A stretch of DNA of 64,000 nt from Rhodobiaceae bacterium UBA7804 (GTDB taxonomy: Bacteria > Pseudomonadota > Alphaproteobacteria > Parvibaculales > Parvibaculaceae). The notes beneath the pieces were generated by a model. That model did not search any database. It was not told the DNA's origin and was given only the letters and a program-made list of their open reading frames with translations. The DNA is taken from the NCBI GenBank assembly GCA_002480495.1, contig DLCG01000002.1:1-64000 (forward strand), given 5' to 3'. This document shows, in pieces, positions 1-7,386 of the stretch (position 1 is its first letter; each line of letters starts with the position of its first letter). Both the position numbers and the translations under genes were made by a program.

Positions 1-1
1 C

Positions 2-565
2 CAGTTCATCGACCGCACCTTCGCCCGCGAGAAGAGTTTCTTCGGCGAGGGCTTCGTCGCGCATGTCTCGATGGCGAATCCCGTCTGTCCGCGCCTCGGC
101 GACCATCTCGAGGCCGCCTGCAAGGCAAACGACATCGCCTATACGCGCGGCGGCACCTATCTCGTCATGGAAGGCCCGCAGTTCTCGACGCTGGCCGAAA
201 GCAATCTCTACCGCTCCTGGGGCTGCTCGGTGATCGGCATGACCAACATGCCGGAGGCGAAGCTCGCCCGCGAGGCCGAGATCTGCTACGCGACCGTCGC
301 CATGGTGACGGATTACGACTGCTGGCATCCGACCCATGCGCATGTCGAGGTGGCCGATGTCGTGCGCGTGCTCGAGGAGAATGCGGGACATGCCCGCGCC
401 ATGATCCGCTCGGTCGCGGAAAGCTTCGGACCGGAGCGCGAGCCTTCGCCGCAGGGCCTCGACCGCGTGCTCGACACCGCCCTCATCACGGCGCCCGCCA
501 GGCGCGATCCCGAACTCGTTGCGAAGCTCGATGCCGTCGCCGGCCGCGTGCTCCACGCTTCCTGA
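2..565 (+). CDS. mtnP: S-methyl-5'-thioadenosine phosphorylase, C-terminal part (5' end outside window)
   Basis: Phosphorolysis of methylthioadenosine (MTA) to adenine and 5-methylthioribose-1-phosphate. The frame is open from base 2, before the first visible ATG at 71, and already reads family sequence there (QFIDRTFAREKSFFG, then HVSMANPVCP), so the gene is cut by the window edge. The purine-binding part VMEGPQFSTLAES and the catalytic segment MTNMPEAKLAREAEI followed by MVTDYDCW are typical of the MTAP/PNP family. The stop is 15 bp before apt, which recycles the adenine released here; mtnA, which takes the sugar phosphate, follows. This looks like a co-transcribed salvage unit. Confidence 0.95.
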   Translation, partial: QFIDRTFAREKSFFGEGFVAHVSMANPVCPRLGDHLEAACKANDIAYTRGGTYLVMEGPQFSTLAESNLYRSWGCSVIGMTNMPEAKLAREAEICYATVAMVTDYDCWHPTHAHVEVADVVRVLEENAGHARAMIRSVAESFGPEREPSPQGLDRVLDTALITAPARRDPELVAKLDAVAGRVLHAS

Positions 566-580
566 TTCCAGAGACAGCAC

Positions 581-1108
581 ATGAACATCAAGGATTTCAT
601 CCGCACCATCCCGGATTACCCGAAGAGCGGCATCCAGTTCCGCGACATCACCACGCTGCTCGCCGATCCCGAAGGGTTCCGCGGCGCGGTCGATGCGCTG
701 GTTGCGCTTCACAAGGGGGCGAAATTCCAGGCGGTGGCGGGCATCGAGGCGCGCGGCTTCATCCTGGGCGGCGCCGTGGCGCATCAGCTCGGCCTCGGTT
801 TCATTCCCGTCCGCAAGAAGGGCAAGCTCCCCTGGAACGTGATCGGTCAGGAATACGACCTTGAATACGGCACCGATACGGTCGAAATCCATACGGACGC
901 GGTGAAGGAGGGCGACAACGTCCTCCTGATCGACGACCTCATCGCCACGGGCGGCACGGCGGAAGCAGCCGTAAAGCTCATCGGCCGCGCCGGTGGCAAC
1001 GTCACCGCGTCGAGCTTCGTCATCGAGCTGCCGGAGCTCGGCGGCCGCCAGCGTCTCGAGGCGCTCGACATCGAGGTGCTCTCGCTCTGCTCGTTCGAGG
1101 GCCACTAG
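581..1108 (+). CDS. apt: Adenine phosphoribosyltransferase
   Basis: Cytosolic salvage enzyme: adenine + PRPP gives AMP + PPi. 175 residues, normal family length. EARGF (about 56-60) and the PRPP-binding loop LLIDDLIATGGT (about 115-126) are intact. It lies 15 bp after mtnP, so its likely substrate source is the adenine freed from MTA. It is followed by a nested inverted repeat and then mtnA. Confidence 0.96.
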   Translation: MNIKDFIRTIPDYPKSGIQFRDITTLLADPEGFRGAVDALVALHKGAKFQAVAGIEARGFILGGAVAHQLGLGFIPVRKKGKLPWNVIGQEYDLEYGTDTVEIHTDAVKEGDNVLLIDDLIATGGTAEAAVKLIGRAGGNVTASSFVIELPELGGRQRLEALDIEVLSLCSFEGH

Positions 1109-1109
1109 A

Positions 1110-1153
1110 GTGTTTCCGGCGAAAGTGGTTTCACTTTCGCGGTTCGGAAACAC
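1110..1153. repeat. Nested inverted repeat between apt and mtnA
   Basis: Outer arms GTGTTTCCG (1110-1118) and CGGAAACAC (1145-1153) enclose inner arms GCGAAAGTG (1119-1127) and CACTTTCGC (1132-1140). All arms are perfect and there is no T tract after the stem. It resembles the small palindromic intergenic elements common in alphaproteobacteria more than an intrinsic terminator. In RNA it could form a stable hairpin attenuating or processing the apt-mtnA transcript. Confidence 0.7.
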
Positions 1154-1199
1154 GACCGAATAAAAACCGAGCCAACCGCCACTCCAGCGAGGAGGCGCC

Positions 1200-2297
1200 A
1201 TGAAGATCGACGGCACGCATTACCGCACCATCTGGGTCGCGGAGGATGGCTGGTCGGTCGAGATCATCGACCAGACGCGGCTGCCGCATGAATTCGCCAC
1301 CGTCCGCCTCGAAACGGCAGGCGATGCGGCGCGCGCGATCAGGGACATGCTGGTGCGCGGCGCGCCGCTGATCGGCGCCACGGCGTCCTATGGTCTCTGC
1401 CTTGCGCTGCGCGACGACCCCTCGGACGAAAACCTCGACCGCACCTACGACATGCTGCTCGCGACGCGGCCCACGGCGGTGAATCTCAAATGGTCGCTCG
1501 ATGCCATGCGCGAAGCCGTTCGCAAGGTCGGCCATAATGCGCGCGTCGAGGTGGCCTATGCTGAAGCCGCGCGGCTCTGCGACGAGGATGTCGAGACATG
1601 CCGGCGCATCGGCGAGAACGGGCTTCGCATCATTCGGGGGCTCGCCGAGGCGAAGCCCGGCGAGACGGTCAACATTCTCACCCATTGCAATGCCGGCTGG
1701 CTCGCCTGCGTCGATTGGGGAACGGCGCTCGCGCCGATCTACATGGCGCATGATGCGGGTCTTCCGGTTCATGTCTGGGTGGACGAGACGCGCCCGCGCA
1801 ACCAGGGCGCCTCGCTCACCGCCTTTGAGCTCGGCCGTCATGGCGTGCCGCATACCATCGTGCCGGACAATGCGGGCGGCCATTTGATGCAGCATGGACA
1901 AGTCGACATGTGCATCGTTGGCACCGACCGCACGACTTCCACGGGCGATGTCGCGAACAAGATCGGCACATACCTCAAGGCGCTCGCGGCGGAAGCGAAC
2001 AATGTTCCCTTCTATGTCGCGCTGCCTCATACGACGATCGACTGGACGCTGAAGGACGGCGTGAAGGAAATCGAGATCGAGCAGCGCAGCCCCCGCGAGG
2101 TCACGCATATGACGGGCCGCACGGAAAAGGGCGAGATCGTGACGGTCGAGATTTCCGCGCCGGGCAGCGAGGCCGCGAATTACGGCTTCGACGTGACCCC
2201 GGCGCGATATGTCACCGGCCTCATCACGGAGCGGGGCGTCTGCCCGGCGAGCCGCGACGGGCTCTTGATGCTCTATCCCGAGAAGAAAAATGGGTGA
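1200..2297 (+). CDS. mtnA: S-methyl-5-thioribose-1-phosphate isomerase
   Basis: Isomerises 5-methylthioribose-1-phosphate to 5-methylthioribulose-1-phosphate in MTA salvage. 365 residues, normal length for this eIF2B-like family. The catalytic cysteine lies in THCNAG (Cys about 163) and the catalytic aspartate in GTDRT (Asp about 243). RGAPLIGATASYG is the family phosphate-site segment. A GAGGAGG-like Shine-Dalgarno precedes the ATG. The stop overlaps the next gene by 8 bp, indicating translational coupling to the aldolase. Confidence 0.95.
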   Translation: MKIDGTHYRTIWVAEDGWSVEIIDQTRLPHEFATVRLETAGDAARAIRDMLVRGAPLIGATASYGLCLALRDDPSDENLDRTYDMLLATRPTAVNLKWSLDAMREAVRKVGHNARVEVAYAEAARLCDEDVETCRRIGENGLRIIRGLAEAKPGETVNILTHCNAGWLACVDWGTALAPIYMAHDAGLPVHVWVDETRPRNQGASLTAFELGRHGVPHTIVPDNAGGHLMQHGQVDMCIVGTDRTTSTGDVANKIGTYLKALAAEANNVPFYVALPHTTIDWTLKDGVKEIEIEQRSPREVTHMTGRTEKGEIVTVEISAPGSEAANYGFDVTPARYVTGLITERGVCPASRDGLLMLYPEKKNG

Positions 2298-2940
2298 GGG
2301 CGACGAAGCCTGGCTCCGCCAGCGCGTCATCGACGCCGCGCTCGACCTCGCTTCCACGGGCCTTTCGCCGCAAATGTCCGGCAATGTTTCGGCTCGCATG
2401 GGCGAGCGGGTTTTCATCACGCCGTCCGGCGTCGCCTATACGGACCTGATGCCGGGCGACCTCTCCGAGATCGCGCTGGACGGGCGCGTCCTTTCCGGCC
2501 CGTTCCCGCCTTCCTCCGAATGGCACATGCATTGCGCGATCTATGAGGCTTTCCCGGAGGCTGGCGGCATCGTTCATGCGCATTCGGATTTCGCCACCGT
2601 GCTCGCCGTGATGAAGCGCGAGATCCCGCCTTTCCACTACATGGTCGCCGTCGCGGGCGGGAAGGACATCCGCGTCGCGCCTTACGCGACTTTCGGCACG
2701 GAAGAACTCGCGAGGAATGCCGTCACCGCACTCGAAGGCCGCCGCGCCTGCCTCCTCGCGCATCACGGCCAGATCGCCTTCGGGCCGACAGTGGAGGATG
2801 CGCTCCACCTCGCCCACGAAGTCGAAACGCTCTCCGCGCAATATTGGCGCGCGCTGCAGCTCGGCGAACCCGATCTTCTCCCGGATGAAGAGATGGCGGT
2901 GAATGTCGAGAAGTTCCGGAACTACGGGCGGAAGGGGTAA
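2290..2940 (+). CDS. Class II aldolase, FucA/Ald2-like (probable 5-methylthioribulose-1-P aldolase)
   Basis: 216-residue zinc aldolase of the FucA/AraD/MtnB superfamily. Visible: GNVSAR (31-36), ITPSGVAY (43-50), the catalytic glutamate in PPSSEW (Glu77) and zinc ligands in VHAHSD (His96, His98) and AHHG (His158 or 159). The stretch PYATFGTEEL and the PPSSEW site are like L-fuculose-phosphate aldolase rather than MtnB dehydratase. It overlaps mtnA by 8 bp. By context it should cleave methylthioribulose-1-P to DHAP and 2-methylthioacetaldehyde, as described for Ald2 of the DHAP shunt. MtnB is the alternative; no mtnC, mtnD or mtnE is nearby. Confidence 0.8.
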   Translation: MGEGDEAWLRQRVIDAALDLASTGLSPQMSGNVSARMGERVFITPSGVAYTDLMPGDLSEIALDGRVLSGPFPPSSEWHMHCAIYEAFPEAGGIVHAHSDFATVLAVMKREIPPFHYMVAVAGGKDIRVAPYATFGTEELARNAVTALEGRRACLLAHHGQIAFGPTVEDALHLAHEVETLSAQYWRALQLGEPDLLPDEEMAVNVEKFRNYGRKG

Positions 2941-2977
2941 GCAAAGGCGAGTGCTTTCACCGGCGTTTGTATGTGGT

Positions 2978-3002
2978 CCACCCTCCCACAGGGGGAGGGT
3001 GG
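2978..3002. repeat. Short inverted repeat (intergenic palindrome)
   Basis: Arms CCACCCTCCC (2978-2987) and GGGAGGGTGG (2993-3002) lie between the convergent ends of the aldolase gene and the glutathione peroxidase gene. There is no T tract on either side. It could serve as a bidirectional hairpin for the two convergent transcripts, or be one of the common alphaproteobacterial intergenic repeats. Confidence 0.6.
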
Positions 3003-3019
3003 AGAGGGAAGGTGAGGGG

Positions 3020-3514
3020 CTACTCCCCCAGCGCCTTTTTCAGCGCTTTCTCGACCTTGGAAGAGCCCGGCGTCGTCGTGCTGGCGAACCAGTCGATGAG
3101 CTTCCCGTCCCGTCCGATCACATATTTGTAGAAGTTCCAGCGCGGCTTCGAGAGCAGCCCGCCTTGCTTGCCGAGCCATTTGAAGAGCGGGTGCGCTTCC
3201 TCGCCCTTCACATGCACCTTCTCGGTCAGCGGAAAGTCGACGCCGAAATTGATCTCGCAGAAATTCGCGATTTCCGCCGCGTTGCCCGGCTCCTGGTTCG
3301 CGAAGTCGTTGGAAGGCACACCGAGCACGACGAGCCCGTCATCGGCATATTTCCGCCAGATCGCTTCGAGCTCCTTGTACTGGGGCGTGAAGCCGCATTT
3401 CGAGGCCGTATTGACGATGAGTAGCGGCCGCCCCGCAAAGTCGCTGAGCGGCATGGGCTCACCCTTCAGGCTGGTGAAGCTGAAATCGTAGGCGGTTTTC
3501 TCTCTGTCGCTCAT
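3020..3514 (-). CDS. Glutathione peroxidase family protein (thiol peroxidase, BtuE/GPx type)
   Basis: 164-residue cytosolic thiol peroxidase reducing peroxides with thioredoxin or glutathione. The catalytic tetrad is visible: Cys40 (ASKCGFT), Gln74 (FANQEP), Trp126 and Asn127 (RWNFYK). There is no selenocysteine; the nucleophile is an ordinary Cys codon. No signal peptide. It stands alone, convergent with the MTA-salvage operon, with repeats on both sides, so it is probably its own transcription unit. Confidence 0.93.
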   Translation of the reverse strand: MSDREKTAYDFSFTSLKGEPMPLSDFAGRPLLIVNTASKCGFTPQYKELEAIWRKYADDGLVVLGVPSNDFANQEPGNAAEIANFCEINFGVDFPLTEKVHVKGEEAHPLFKWLGKQGGLLSKPRWNFYKYVIGRDGKLIDWFASTTTPGSSKVEKALKKALGE

Positions 3515-3556
3515 TGTCGGCTCCCGGTTGCGGCTATGCGCATTCTACACCACACC

Positions 3557-3650
3557 CGTCATTGCGAGCGAAGCGAAGCAATCCAGAAGCGGCAAACACC
3601 AGGCTTGCGGCCTCTGGATTGCTTCGTCGCTATCGCTCTTCGCAATGACG
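3557..3650. repeat. Long imperfect palindromic intergenic element
   Basis: CGTCATTGCG (3557-3566) pairs with CGCAATGACG (3641-3650), and AAGCAATCCAG pairs with CTGGATTGCTT inside it, giving a long interrupted stem-loop of about 94 bp. Elements with this terminal sequence are widespread between genes in alphaproteobacteria (family knowledge from memory, not searched). It contains no coding signal. Confidence 0.75.
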
Positions 3651-3685
3651 AATAGTTGATGCATACGCCAAGCCCAAAAATGTCA

Positions 3686-3703
3686 CCCCGGCGAAAGCCG
3701 GGG
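3686..3703. repeat. CCCCGGC-GAAA-GCCGGGG hairpin repeat
   Basis: Perfect 7-bp arms around a GAAA tetraloop, downstream of the dienelactone hydrolase gene (- strand stop at 3725). The form and its surroundings (preceded by GTCA) match a widespread alphaproteobacterial intergenic repeat. No T run follows on the - strand, so terminator function is uncertain. Confidence 0.6.
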
Positions 3704-3724
3704 CCCACTCGCGGGTGAGGCGTC

Positions 3725-4402
3725 TTACGACCCCTCGAAAAGCGCCAGCGTCCGTTTCAGCGCGAGTTCCGCCGCCGCCTTGTCGTAATTGTTGCGGCGG
3801 TCGGAATTGAAGCCGTGGTCGGCGTCATAGACGTAGATCTTCACTTCCGGATGCGCCGCTTCGATAGCGCGCACATCTTCCATCGGAATGCCGTGATCCT
3901 TTTCGCCGAAATGGCAGATGGTCGGGCATTTCGGGCTTTCGTCGATGAACTGCTTGATCGCGCCGCCGTAATAGCAGGACGCCGCGTCGAGTCCCCTGGC
4001 GCGGCAGGCCGCCACCCAGCTCACCGAGCCGCCATAGCAATAGCCGGTGATGAAGACCTTCTCGCAGCCATCGGCACGCAGCTTGTCGATGCACATCTGC
4101 ACGTCGAGCACGGTGTTCTCGTATGAGTTGTCGGCGCGCAGCTTCAGCGATTCCTGGATGTCTTCCTGGGAGTAGGTCGCCTGGAAGTCCTTCACTTGCC
4201 GGTCATAGAGCTGCGGCGAAAGCACGTCATAGCCACGCGCGGCATAGTCGTCGCAGAGATCCTTGATATGCGCGGTGACGCCGAAGATTTCCATGATGAG
4301 GACAAGACCGCCCTTCCGTGTCCCTTCCGCTTTCACGTGATAGCAGAGAATGTCGGCGCCATCGCCGCTCTTCAGCGTGATTTCCTTGCCCTTGCGTGCC
4401 AT
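3725..4402 (-). CDS. Dienelactone hydrolase family protein
   Basis: 225-residue alpha/beta hydrolase. The triad is readable: Cys122 in GYCYGG, Asp169 in GEKDH and His196 in DADHGF, as in carboxymethylenebutenolidase, with the conserved Glu of MEIFG near 38. No signal peptide. It lies just downstream of two MaoC-like hydratase genes (about 20 bp after the nearest), so the three may form one unit. Substrate unknown; many relatives act on esters or lactones other than dienelactone, and no aromatic ring-cleavage genes are nearby. Confidence 0.88.
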   Translation of the reverse strand: MARKGKEITLKSGDGADILCYHVKAEGTRKGGLVLIMEIFGVTAHIKDLCDDYAARGYDVLSPQLYDRQVKDFQATYSQEDIQESLKLRADNSYENTVLDVQMCIDKLRADGCEKVFITGYCYGGSVSWVAACRARGLDAASCYYGGAIKQFIDESPKCPTICHFGEKDHGIPMEDVRAIEAAHPEVKIYVYDADHGFNSDRRNNYDKAAAELALKRTLALFEGS

Positions 4403-4421
4403 GTCGTTCCTCCCTCTCGAT

Positions 4422-4904
4422 TTACTTGCGTGGCTGGCGGCGTTCGATCAGGCCTTGTCCGATGAAACTCATCACGGTTTCGCCGTGCTGGTTCACGCCG
4501 GTGTTGCGGCTTCTCACGATGCCCCATCCGGGGCGCGACTTCATGTCGAGCTTCTCGATCACTTCCGTAGAATAGCTGATCGTGTCGCCCGCGCGCACCG
4601 GGGTGGGCCATTTCATCTCGAGAAATCCGGGGGAGGGGCCGCCCGCCGGGGGCTTTCTCCCGTTCTCGTCGGCGGGTTCCGGCGTCGCCTGCCGCTTCGC
4701 GATCATGAGCTTCATCCATGTCGCGGATGTGTGCCAGCCGCTTGCGGTCAGCGTGCCGAAGGGGCCTTCCTTCGCCGCTTCCGGATCGATGTGGAAATAT
4801 TGCGGATCGTACTTCTTCGCGAAGGCGATGATCTCTTCCGCCGTGAAGGTATGGCTGCCCAGTTCCGTGCGCGTGCCGATCTCGATGTCTTCGAACCAGG
4901 GCAT
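4422..4904 (-). CDS. MaoC-like (hotdog) dehydratase, second of a tandem pair
   Basis: 160-residue single hotdog-fold protein of the MaoC/(R)-enoyl-CoA hydratase type. The hydratase motif is present: Asp33 and His38 in YDPQYFHID, followed by the helix region TASGWHTSA. I place the start at ATG 4904 (MPWFEDIEIG) because it follows the stop of the partner gene by 2 bp; the frame is open further upstream but would overlap that gene. It probably acts on acyl-CoA in the cytoplasm with the upstream paralogue, as partner or heterodimer. Confidence 0.87.
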   Translation of the reverse strand: MPWFEDIEIGTRTELGSHTFTAEEIIAFAKKYDPQYFHIDPEAAKEGPFGTLTASGWHTSATWMKLMIAKRQATPEPADENGRKPPAGGPSPGFLEMKWPTPVRAGDTISYSTEVIEKLDMKSRPGWGIVRSRNTGVNQHGETVMSFIGQGLIERRQPRK

Positions 4905-4906
4905 GA

Positions 4907-5389
4907 TCAGGCCTTCTCGACCGGCGCACCGGGATGGCGCCTGCCATACATCGCCCAGCCGTCCGAGGTCAGCACCACCTCGTCCTTCTGGTTCAGCATC
5001 TCGATGTGAAACTTCGTGAGGCCCATTTCCGGCCGGCTCTTCGAGGGGCGACGCTCGGTGCAGGTCCTCCGCAGGCGGAGCGTATCGTTCACATAGACGG
5101 GCTTTCTCCAGCGCACCTCGTCCACGCCCGGCGCACCCATCGATGCGCTTTCGAGGATGTAGCCGTCGCACATCATGCGCATCATCATGGCGCAGGAATG
5201 CCAGCCGCTCGCGCAGAGCCCGCCAAGGATCGACTGCTTCGCGGCTTCCTCGTCGAGGTGAAAGGGCTGGGGGTCGAACTCGCTCGCGAATTCGAGGATT
5301 TCTTCTTTCGTGACGTGCTTTTCACCGAATTCGACGGTTTCGCCGACGGGGAAATCTTCCCAGTAGAATTTCGGCTCTCTCGTACCCAT
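4907..5389 (-). CDS. MaoC-like (hotdog) dehydratase, first of a tandem pair
   Basis: 160-residue hotdog protein, a divergent paralogue of the next gene and the same length. Asp39 and His44 lie in FDPQPFHLD and the pair shares the CASGWHSCA segment. The ATG at 5389 (MGTREPKFYW) has GGAGGG a few bases upstream; an ATG at 5407 would add six residues but sits before that Shine-Dalgarno. It is first in the MaoC-MaoC-dienelactone hydrolase run. A repeat-rich leader (5414-5560) lies upstream. Confidence 0.87.
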   Translation of the reverse strand: MGTREPKFYWEDFPVGETVEFGEKHVTKEEILEFASEFDPQPFHLDEEAAKQSILGGLCASGWHSCAMMMRMMCDGYILESASMGAPGVDEVRWRKPVYVNDTLRLRRTCTERRPSKSRPEMGLTKFHIEMLNQKDEVVLTSDGWAMYGRRHPGAPVEKA

Positions 5390-5413
5390 TCGCCCTCCCG
5401 CAGGCATGGCCGG

Positions 5414-5560
5414 AACCGGGGACTATTTATTTCGCGACTCGCTTCTCCGGTTCCGCTCATTCCCCGAAAACCGGGGACTAATTCTTCTCGATGTCCGCCA
5501 ATTTCATTTGTGACGTTATTATGACGTTTCGATGACGGTCGGCCTGCTTTGTCCCCGGTT
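5414..5560. repeat. Cluster of three AACCGGGGAC motifs, ending in the 51-bp dispersed element
   Basis: AACCGGGGAC occurs at 5414-5423 and 5469-5478 on the + strand and in reverse at 5551-5560. Both + copies continue as TATTTATT or TAATTCTT-like AT sequence. The last copy forms one end of the 51-bp element at 5510-5560. The block fills the gap between ychF and the MaoC genes and has no coding signal. It resembles a REP-type array. Confidence 0.6.
5510..5560 (-). repeat. 51-bp dispersed element, copy A
   Basis: Read on the - strand this matches 22368-22418 (+) almost base for base. A 33-bp core differs at one position, and the remaining 18 bp starts AA-n-CGGGGA. The core holds three CGTCA units spaced 11 bp apart. 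Here it lies about 120 bp upstream of the first MaoC gene, reading towards it. Confidence 0.8.
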
Positions 5561-5623
5561 TCGCTCCGGAAGAAAACTTGTCCCCGCCCATCCTCGGGCA
5601 TGAGGGGATGCCGTTTCCTCTCC

Positions 5624-6733
5624 TCAATTCGCGAAGCGGAAATGCATCACGTCGCCGTCATGAACCACATAGTCCTTGCCCTCGAGGCGCATCTTGCCGG
5701 CATCCTTTGCGCCCTGTTCGCCGCCGAGCGACACGTAGTCGTCATAGGAAATCGTCTCTGCACGGATGAACCCTTTTTCGAAATCCGTGTGGATCACGCC
5801 CGCGGCGGCGGGTGCGCGCGTGCCGCGTGTGATCGTCCAGGCGCGCGTCTCCTTCGGGCCCACCGTGAAATAGGTGATGAGGTCGAGCAGCGCATAGCCG
5901 ACGCGGATGAGGCGCGACAATCCGGGTTCGGACAAGCCGAGCGTTTCGAGATACTCGTTGCGTTCGTCGGGTGCGAGCTGCGCGAGTTCTTCCTCGATGC
6001 GCGCGGAAATCACGACCCATTGCGCGCCTTCCGCCTTCGCCTTTTCTTCCACCTGTTTCGAATATTCGTTGCCCGTCGCGGCGGAGGCTTCTTCCACGTT
6101 GCAGACATAGAGCACGGGTTTCGAGGTGAGGAGGTTGAGGCCTTCCCAGGCTTTCATGTCCTCGTCCGAGATCTTGCCTTCGGCGGTCGCGATGCGGGCG
6201 GGCTTGCCTTCGCGCAGATAGGCAAGCGCCACATTCATCAGTTCGATCTGTTGCTTCGCGTCCTTGTCGCCGCCCTTTGCCTTCTTCTCCTGCGCGACGA
6301 CGCGCTTTTCCAGGCTTTCGAGGTCGGCAAGCATCAGCTCCGTCTCGACGATTTCGGCATCGGCCAGCGGGTCGATGCGGTTTTCGACATGGGTGATGTC
6401 GTCATCGACGAAGCAGCGCAGCACATAGGCGACGGCGTCCACCTCGCGGATGTTCGCGAGGAACTGGTTGCCGAGGCCTTCGCCCTTCGACGCGCCTTTC
6501 ACGAGGCCTGCAATATCGACGAAGGTAAGCCGCGTCGGAATGATCTCCTTGCTCTTCGCGATGGAGGCGAGCTTGTCGAGGCGCGGATCGGGCACCGCCA
6601 CCTCGCCGACATTCGGCTCGATGGTGCAGAACGGATAATTCGCGGCCTGCGCGCTCGCCGTCTGCGTCAGCGCATTGAAAAGCGTGGACTTGCCGACATT
6701 GGGCAGTCCGACGATGCCGCATTTGAAACCCAT
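5624..6733 (-). CDS. ychF: Redox-regulated ATPase / GTPase YchF (OLA1 family)
   Basis: 369-residue Obg-related P-loop protein. P-loop GLPNVGKST (9-17), switch/G3 region FVDIAGLVKGASKGEG, and the C-terminal TGS domain with AWTITRGTRAPAAAGVIHTD and the conserved end YVVHDGDVMHFRF are all visible. It is ribosome-associated; family members prefer ATP and respond to oxidative stress. It follows pth and rplY on the same strand, the usual alphaproteobacterial order. Confidence 0.97.
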   Translation of the reverse strand: MGFKCGIVGLPNVGKSTLFNALTQTASAQAANYPFCTIEPNVGEVAVPDPRLDKLASIAKSKEIIPTRLTFVDIAGLVKGASKGEGLGNQFLANIREVDAVAYVLRCFVDDDITHVENRIDPLADAEIVETELMLADLESLEKRVVAQEKKAKGGDKDAKQQIELMNVALAYLREGKPARIATAEGKISDEDMKAWEGLNLLTSKPVLYVCNVEEASAATGNEYSKQVEEKAKAEGAQWVVISARIEEELAQLAPDERNEYLETLGLSEPGLSRLIRVGYALLDLITYFTVGPKETRAWTITRGTRAPAAAGVIHTDFEKGFIRAETISYDDYVSLGGEQGAKDAGKMRLEGKDYVVHDGDVMHFRFAN

Positions 6734-6757
6734 GACCTCAGTCTCTCCGTTTGCGTT

Positions 6758-7360
6758 CTATTCTTCTGTCTTCGGCTTCTTCGCGGGCTCTGGATTGAGC
6801 GCGAGATGCACCTTGTTCGCGAATGTCGCGTCCTTGCCTTCGGCAAGAAGGGGAGCCGCATCCGCCATCGCATCGAGCATGGGCTCGACCCAGTCCGACG
6901 TTTCCGCCTTCGAAAAGTCGCCCAGCACATAGCCGAGCACGCGGTCCTTCGCGCCGGGATGTCCGATGCCGATGCGCACGCGGCGGAAGTCCGGTCCGAT
7001 ATGCGCCGCGATGGAGCGGATGCCATTATGGCCCGCCGCGCCGCCGCCCGTCTTCATGCGGATCTTTCCGGGTTCGAGGTCGAGTTCGTCGTAGAAGACG
7101 ACGACATCGGCCGGCGTCAGCTTGTAGAAGCGCATCGCCTCGCCGACGGCGCGCCCGCTTTCGTTCATGTATGTCGTGGGCTTCAGTACGATCGCCTTCT
7201 CGCCGCCAAACATGCCTTCGGACACCAGTCCCTGAAAGCGCGCGCGGGGCGGCGAAAAGGAATGGCGGCGAACGATCGCGTCCGCCGCCATGAATCCGAC
7301 ATTGTGCCTGTTCCGTTCGTACTTCGCGCCCGGATTTCCAAGACCGACGAGCAGGATCAT
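6758..7360 (-). CDS. pth: Peptidyl-tRNA hydrolase
   Basis: 200 residues; recycles peptidyl-tRNA released by drop-off. The N-terminal LVGLGNPGAKY and catalytic His19 in RHNVGF, then TYMNESG and the FYDELDLEPG segment, are typical. The C terminus has a short lysine-rich tail. It lies 26 bp downstream of rplY and 24 bp upstream of ychF, so a translation-linked operon is likely. Confidence 0.97.
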   Translation of the reverse strand: MILLVGLGNPGAKYERNRHNVGFMAADAIVRRHSFSPPRARFQGLVSEGMFGGEKAIVLKPTTYMNESGRAVGEAMRFYKLTPADVVVFYDELDLEPGKIRMKTGGGAAGHNGIRSIAAHIGPDFRRVRIGIGHPGAKDRVLGYVLGDFSKAETSDWVEPMLDAMADAAPLLAEGKDATFANKVHLALNPEPAKKPKTEE

Positions 7361-7386
7361 CGCCGCCTCCTTTCAGGCAGCGAAGA

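Noticed and set aside
2290..2940. Naming the class II aldolase mtnB (dehydratase)
   Set aside because: The active-site stretch and the PYATFG segment are closer to FucA/Ald2, and the next mtn genes are missing; left without a symbol.
5510..5560. Calling the CGTCA triplet a functional PHO box
   Set aside because: The spacing fits, but the half-site is CGTCA rather than TGTCA, the second copy sits between convergent gene ends, and no phosphate gene is near.
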